A stretch of DNA of 64,000 bases, taken from Labrys monachus. GTDB lineage: Bacteria; Pseudomonadota; Alphaproteobacteria; Rhizobiales; Labraceae. Position numbers and translations under genes: made by a program. Location: the NCBI RefSeq assembly GCF_030814655.1, contig NZ_JAUSVK010000001.1, forward strand, positions 4,285,001-4,349,000. Direction: 5' to 3'. Positions 60,368 to 64,000 of the stretch are shown here, in pieces; positions within the stretch are counted from its first letter, which is position 1; each line of letters begins with the position of its first letter. A model generated the notes under the pieces. It was not told the DNA's origin and ran no database searches. It saw nothing but the letters and a program-made list of their open reading frames with translations.

Positions 60368-61744
60368 CTATAGGGCCGGGCGCGCCCAGCGATAGGCGGC
60401 GCCGGCATGCTCCCCGGGCAACCGGGCCGAACGCCCGAAGAGCTTCTCGCGCAATGTCCCCTCGGCGTAGGACGTCCGGTAGCGGCCGCGCCGCTGCAGC
60501 TCCGGCACGAGGTGGTCGGCCACATCGCGGAACGTCTCGGGACGAACGGCGAAGGCGAGATTGAACCCGTCGATGCCCGTCTCGTCCACCCAGCGCTCCA
60601 GTTCATCGGCGACGGTCCCGGGCGAGCCGACGACCACCGGGCCGATGCCGCCGATCGAGACGTGTTCGGCCACCTGCCGCACGGTCCAGACGCGGTCGGG
60701 ATCGGCGCGGGTGATGTTCTCCAGGGCGCTGCGCCCGGCGTCGTTCTCGACATGCTGGACGACGGCGTCCGGATCGAGCTTCGAAAAGTCGATGCCGGTC
60801 CAGCCGGACATCAGCGTCAGCGCACCCTCATGGTCGGCATAGGCCCGGTATTCGTCGTGCCGCGCCTGCGCTTCCTCGTCGGTCGCGGCGACGATGACGG
60901 TGAGCAGGGAGAACATCAAGATGGCGTCCGGCGGGCGTCCCAGCCGGGCTGCCGCCGCGCGGATGGCCGCTACGCGCGGCGCGATCACCTTGCGGCTCGG
61001 TCCGGACATGAAGATGCATTCGGCGTGCCGCGCCGCGAAGTCGCGCCCGGCCGGCGAGGTGCCGGCCTGGTAGAGGACGGGCGTGCGCTGGGGCGAGGGC
61101 TCCGAAAGATGGAGGGCATCGATCTGGAAATGCGGGCCGCGATGCTCGATCCTGCGTACCCCGGCGGGATCGGCGAACACGCCCGCCGCGGCATCGGCAA
61201 GGACGGCGTCGTCCGCCCAGCTGCCTTCCCATAATTTGTAGACGGCCGCCATATAGTCCTCGGCGACGGCGTAGCGGTCGTCATGGGCCGTCTGCCGCGC
61301 CCGTCCCGCCGCCTTGGCCGCGCTGTCGAGATAGCCGGTGACGATGTTCCAGCCGATGCGGCCTTCGGTCAGGTGATCAAGCGTCGACATGCGCCGGGCA
61401 AAGCCATAGGGCGGCTCGAAGGAGAGGTTGACGGTGACGCCGAAGCCGAGATGACGCGTCGCGGCCGCCATGGCCGGCACCAGCAGCAGCGGATCGTTGA
61501 CGGGGATCTGCGTGCCGTGGCGCAGCGCCGCCTCCGGCCCCCCGCCGAAAACGTCGTAGACGCCCAGCACGTCGGCGAGGAACAGGCCGTCGAACAGGCC
61601 GCGCTCGAGAGTTCTGGATAGATCGATCCAGTAATCGAGCCGCTTGTAGTCCCTGGAGCGGTCGCGCGGATGTCGCCACAGCCCGGGAGACTGGTGCGCC
61701 ACGCAGTTCATCTCGAAGGCGTTGAAACGGATGGGCTTGGACAT
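60368..61744 (-). CDS. NtaA/SnaA/DmoA-type FMN-dependent monooxygenase
   Basis: 458 aa from the ATG at 61744. Luciferase-like monooxygenase fold of the NtaA branch: FNAFEMNCVAHQSPGLWRHPRDRS, LADVLGVYDVF, STLDHLTEGRIGWNIVTGYLDSAAKAAG, and VLYQAGTSPAGRDFAARHAECIFM. Uses reduced FMN from a separate reductase to oxidise a small substrate such as a sulfur compound or chelate; DmoA acts on dimethyl sulfide. Neighbouring SsuD-like and SfnB-like genes support a sulfur substrate. No flavin reductase gene is visible in the window. Confidence 0.9.
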   Translation of the reverse strand: MSKPIRFNAFEMNCVAHQSPGLWRHPRDRSRDYKRLDYWIDLSRTLERGLFDGLFLADVLGVYDVFGGGPEAALRHGTQIPVNDPLLLVPAMAAATRHLGFGVTVNLSFEPPYGFARRMSTLDHLTEGRIGWNIVTGYLDSAAKAAGRARQTAHDDRYAVAEDYMAAVYKLWEGSWADDAVLADAAAGVFADPAGVRRIEHRGPHFQIDALHLSEPSPQRTPVLYQAGTSPAGRDFAARHAECIFMSGPSRKVIAPRVAAIRAAAARLGRPPDAILMFSLLTVIVAATDEEAQARHDEYRAYADHEGALTLMSGWTGIDFSKLDPDAVVQHVENDAGRSALENITRADPDRVWTVRQVAEHVSIGGIGPVVVGSPGTVADELERWVDETGIDGFNLAFAVRPETFRDVADHLVPELQRRGRYRTSYAEGTLREKLFGRSARLPGEHAGAAYRWARPAL

Positions 61745-61831
61745 GGGGACACATGACGAATGTGCCGGCCCGAGGGCCGGCATTGCACGGGGGACGGAAT
61801 GGCGGGACCGGCCCGGCGGCCGGCCTGTCGC

Positions 61832-63028
61832 TCAGCCGGCTGCGGCGGCCTTGCGATGGGAGGGAGCGACGACATTGGCGATGATCTCGCCGAACGGCCC
61901 GGCATTCCTTGCCGGCCCCAGGTCGTTGCCTGTCGTCTTCTTCAGCGGCAGCTTCGGAAAGACGAGTTCCGCGAAACGGTAGCACTCTTCGAGATGAGGA
62001 TAGCCCGACAGGATGAACCGGTCGATGCCGAGCGCCATATATTCCTTCATGCGCTCGGCCACCTCGTCGGGATTGCCGACGAGCGCCGTTCCGGCCCCGC
62101 CGCGCACGAGACCGACGCCCGCCCACAGATTCGGGCTGACCTCGAGCTTGTCGCGCTTGCCGCCATGGAGCGCGCGCATGCGGCTCTGCCCCACCGAATC
62201 CATGCGCGCAAAGGCCTTCTGCGCCGTGGCGATGGTGTCGTCGTCGAGCTTGGAGATGAGGTCATCCGCCGCGCGCCACGCCTCGGCGGAGGTCTCGCGG
62301 ACGATGACGTGCAGGCGGATGCCGAAGGAGAGCGTCCGCCCCTGCCGCGCCGCGACCGCCTTGGCGTTGGCGATCTTCTCGGCGACCTGGGCGGGCGGCT
62401 CACCCCAGGTGAGGTAGACGTCGACATGCTTGGCGGCGACCTCGTTGCCCGCCGCCGAGGATCCGCCGAAATAAAGCGGCGGATAGGGCCGGCTGACGGG
62501 GGGATAGAGCAGCAGGCCGTCCTCGATGCGCAGGTGCTTGCCCTGGAAGTTGACTTTGCCGCCCTGCATCAGCGCGCGCCAGATGGTGAGGAATTCGTCC
62601 GTCTCCTCATAGCGCTCCGAATGGTCGAGGAAGACGCCGTCGCCCCGCAGCTCGGCGGGATCGCCGCCGCTGACGACGTTGACGAGCAGGCGCCCGTCCG
62701 ACAGGCGGTCGAGGGTCGCGGCGGAGCGTGCGGCGAAGGAGGGCTCCGTCAGGCCGGGCCGGACGGCGACCAGGAAGCGCAGGCGCTTGGTCAGCGGCAC
62801 CATCGCCGAGGCGATCACCCAGGAATCCTCGCATGAGCGGCCGGTCGGCAGCAGCACGCCGAAATAGCCGAGTTCGTCGGCAGCCCTGGCGATCTGCGAG
62901 AGATAGCCGAGCGAGACATGGCGCGCGCCGATCTCGCTGCCGAGATAGCGGCCGTCGCCGTGGGTCGGCAGGAACCACAGGACGTCTGTTTCCTTGGCGG
63001 GCGGGGGCAGATCGAGGTCTTGGGTCAT
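61832..63028 (-). CDS. ssuD: Alkanesulfonate monooxygenase-like protein
   Basis: 398 aa from the ATG at 63028 (GAGACGAACC upstream). SsuD-type luciferase-like protein: [70 protein letters not shown] and [33 protein letters not shown]. It should release sulfite from alkanesulfonates with FMNH2 and oxygen. It lies 87 bp upstream of the NtaA-type gene and 82 bp downstream of the SfnB-like gene, all on one strand. Confidence 0.93.
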   Translation of the reverse strand: MTQDLDLPPPAKETDVLWFLPTHGDGRYLGSEIGARHVSLGYLSQIARAADELGYFGVLLPTGRSCEDSWVIASAMVPLTKRLRFLVAVRPGLTEPSFAARSAATLDRLSDGRLLVNVVSGGDPAELRGDGVFLDHSERYEETDEFLTIWRALMQGGKVNFQGKHLRIEDGLLLYPPVSRPYPPLYFGGSSAAGNEVAAKHVDVYLTWGEPPAQVAEKIANAKAVAARQGRTLSFGIRLHVIVRETSAEAWRAADDLISKLDDDTIATAQKAFARMDSVGQSRMRALHGGKRDKLEVSPNLWAGVGLVRGGAGTALVGNPDEVAERMKEYMALGIDRFILSGYPHLEECYRFAELVFPKLPLKKTTGNDLGPARNAGPFGEIIANVVAPSHRKAAAAG

Positions 63029-63110
63029 GGTTCGTCTCGTGGGGTGAAGAGCCTTCCCGACGAAGTCGCGGCGTCGCCGGGGTCCGAAATCTGCGAGCGG
63101 GGGCTGGCCG

Positions 63111-64000
63111 TCATATCGCGCCGTGGCGCGGCGGGTTGATGCCGTTGAGCCAGTAGTCGCCGATGGCGCGGTACTTCCAGCGGACCGGATCGTGGACGCT
63201 GTGGGTGCGTGCGTTGCGCCAGAAGCGGTCGAGGCCGAACTGCTGCTGCGTCGCCCGGGAACCGGCGAGTTCGATGAGCTTGCTCGCGGCGAGGAGCGAG
63301 GCTTCCGTCGAGGCGACCTTGGCTTCGGCCACCGCCACGGAGGCGGCCGCCACCGTCTCGACGGTGGGATCGGCCACCGCGATGTCGGCATAGCGTCCCG
63401 CGCGCGCCAGCAGGGCGTCGGAAGCGGCGACGCGGATCTTCACCTCGCCGATCTGGGCGATGGTGTAGGGATCCTCGTAGCCGTGCTCGAGGCCGCTGTC
63501 CTTCCACGGCCGGGCATGGGCCTTGACGTAGCGTATCGTCTCGGCGAGCGCCGCGCGGGCGATGCCCGCCTCGACCGCCGCATGCATGATCTGCGCGACC
63601 GGGCCCATCGATGTCGGCCGGTCGAAGACGGCGCGCAGGGAAATCACCGAGAAGGGATGGACCTCGACATTCTCGATCACGGTCGTGCCGGAGCCGGTGA
63701 CACGCTGGCCGAAGCCGGACCAGTCGTCGACGACGGTGAGGCCCGGCGTCTCGCGCGGCACGAAGGAGATGGTCGAACGCCCCTCGTCGTCATTGGCGAC
63801 CACCGCCACCCAATGGGCGAAGAGCGCGCCGGTGCAATAGAACTTCCTGCCGTCGAGGCGCAGTCCCGCCCCGTCGCGGCTCAGCCTGGTATTGTGATCC
63901 TGCGCCGTCTTGGTCCCGAGCTCGGACAGGGCATTGCCGACGCGCTCGCCCGAGAGGATGCGGCCATAGAAGAAGCGCTTCTGCTCCTCGCTACCTTCCA
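63111..64000 (-). CDS. SfnB/DszC-like acyl-CoA-dehydrogenase-fold oxidoreductase (5' end outside window)
   Basis: The frame is open to the window edge, so about 295 C-terminal residues are seen. [40 protein letters not shown] and [26 protein letters not shown] are typical of the flavin monooxygenase branch of acyl-CoA dehydrogenases (DszC, SfnB). The C-terminal helical domain ends [15 protein letters not shown]. It likely oxidises a sulfur compound or desulfurises a sulfone. A GTG inside at 63809 could be mistaken for a start but lies within the conserved domain. Confidence 0.85.
   Translation of the reverse strand, partial: EGSEEQKRFFYGRILSGERVGNALSELGTKTAQDHNTRLSRDGAGLRLDGRKFYCTGALFAHWVAVVANDDEGRSTISFVPRETPGLTVVDDWSGFGQRVTGSGTTVIENVEVHPFSVISLRAVFDRPTSMGPVAQIMHAAVEAGIARAALAETIRYVKAHARPWKDSGLEHGYEDPYTIAQIGEVKIRVAASDALLARAGRYADIAVADPTVETVAAASVAVAEAKVASTEASLLAASKLIELAGSRATQQQFGLDRFWRNARTHSVHDPVRWKYRAIGDYWLNGINPPRHGAI

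Noticed and set aside
1-64000. Prophage, insertion sequence or integrative element
   Set aside because: No integrase, transposase, recombinase, phage structural gene or attachment-site duplication is seen anywhere in the window.

Overview
The window is a GC-rich chromosomal segment from an alphaproteobacterium, most likely Hyphomicrobiales (Rhizobiales). Supporting signs are the apparent first codons of rpoZ at base 1-13 followed by NYN protein, uracil-DNA glycosylase, smpB and dapA; a tandem family of Porin_2-type porins; a pbpC/alpha-2-macroglobulin pair; and many ribose-type ABC systems. The genus cannot be set from the sequence alone. There is no transposase, integrase, phage gene or CRISPR array; one tRNA (Phe) is present. 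All functional calls come from motifs, gene order and general knowledge of the families, because no database search was possible.

Layout. 1-6563 is housekeeping: rpoZ start (-), NYN protein (+), family-5 UDG (+), then dapA-smpB-paiB-like (-), and a divergent lytic transglycosylase (+). 6630-8009 is an orphan PaaK/CapK-type adenylate-forming enzyme. 8312-14919 holds four porin paralogs on the minus strand; three share a ribosome site, a leader of about 115 nt and a stem-loop terminator. An AT-rich patch follows at 15160-15345.

15483-24575 is the most interesting block. It encodes a kinase-like phosphotransferase, Fe-dependent alcohol dehydrogenase, aldehyde dehydrogenase, PuuA-like glutamine synthetase homolog, APC permease and N-formylglutamate-amidohydrolase-fold hydrolase (all -), with a divergent RpiR regulator. 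Together these can be read as gamma-glutamylation, alcohol oxidation, aldehyde oxidation and deglutamylation of an amino alcohol such as ethanolamine. This reading is inference. The gaps between these genes carry strong inverted repeats, and one gap holds a duplicated 100-bp element.

24639-31416 is a sugar ABC importer with LacI regulator (-) and a divergent TIM-barrel epimerase; a perfect 14-bp palindrome lies between them. 31452-38776 is pbpC overlapping an alpha-2-macroglobulin gene with an intact thioester motif. 39074-39149 is tRNA-Phe, followed by a 45-codon membrane protein gene, an orphan FNR/FixK-type box, a secreted hypothetical protein and a GH15 enzyme.

43532-46962 is a compact ECF-type importer (S, fused A-A, T) translationally coupled to a phosphoribosyltransferase, which suggests uptake and capture of a nucleobase-like compound. 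47492-59801 is a polyol/sugar island: two ribose-type ABC systems, a xylitol-dehydrogenase-like enzyme, a divergent GntR regulator and a mannitol-dehydrogenase-family enzyme. 59835-64000 is a sulfur-scavenging cluster: an Rrf2 regulator with four clustered cysteines, two flavin-dependent monooxygenases and the 3' part of an SfnB/DszC-like oxidoreductase that runs off the window.
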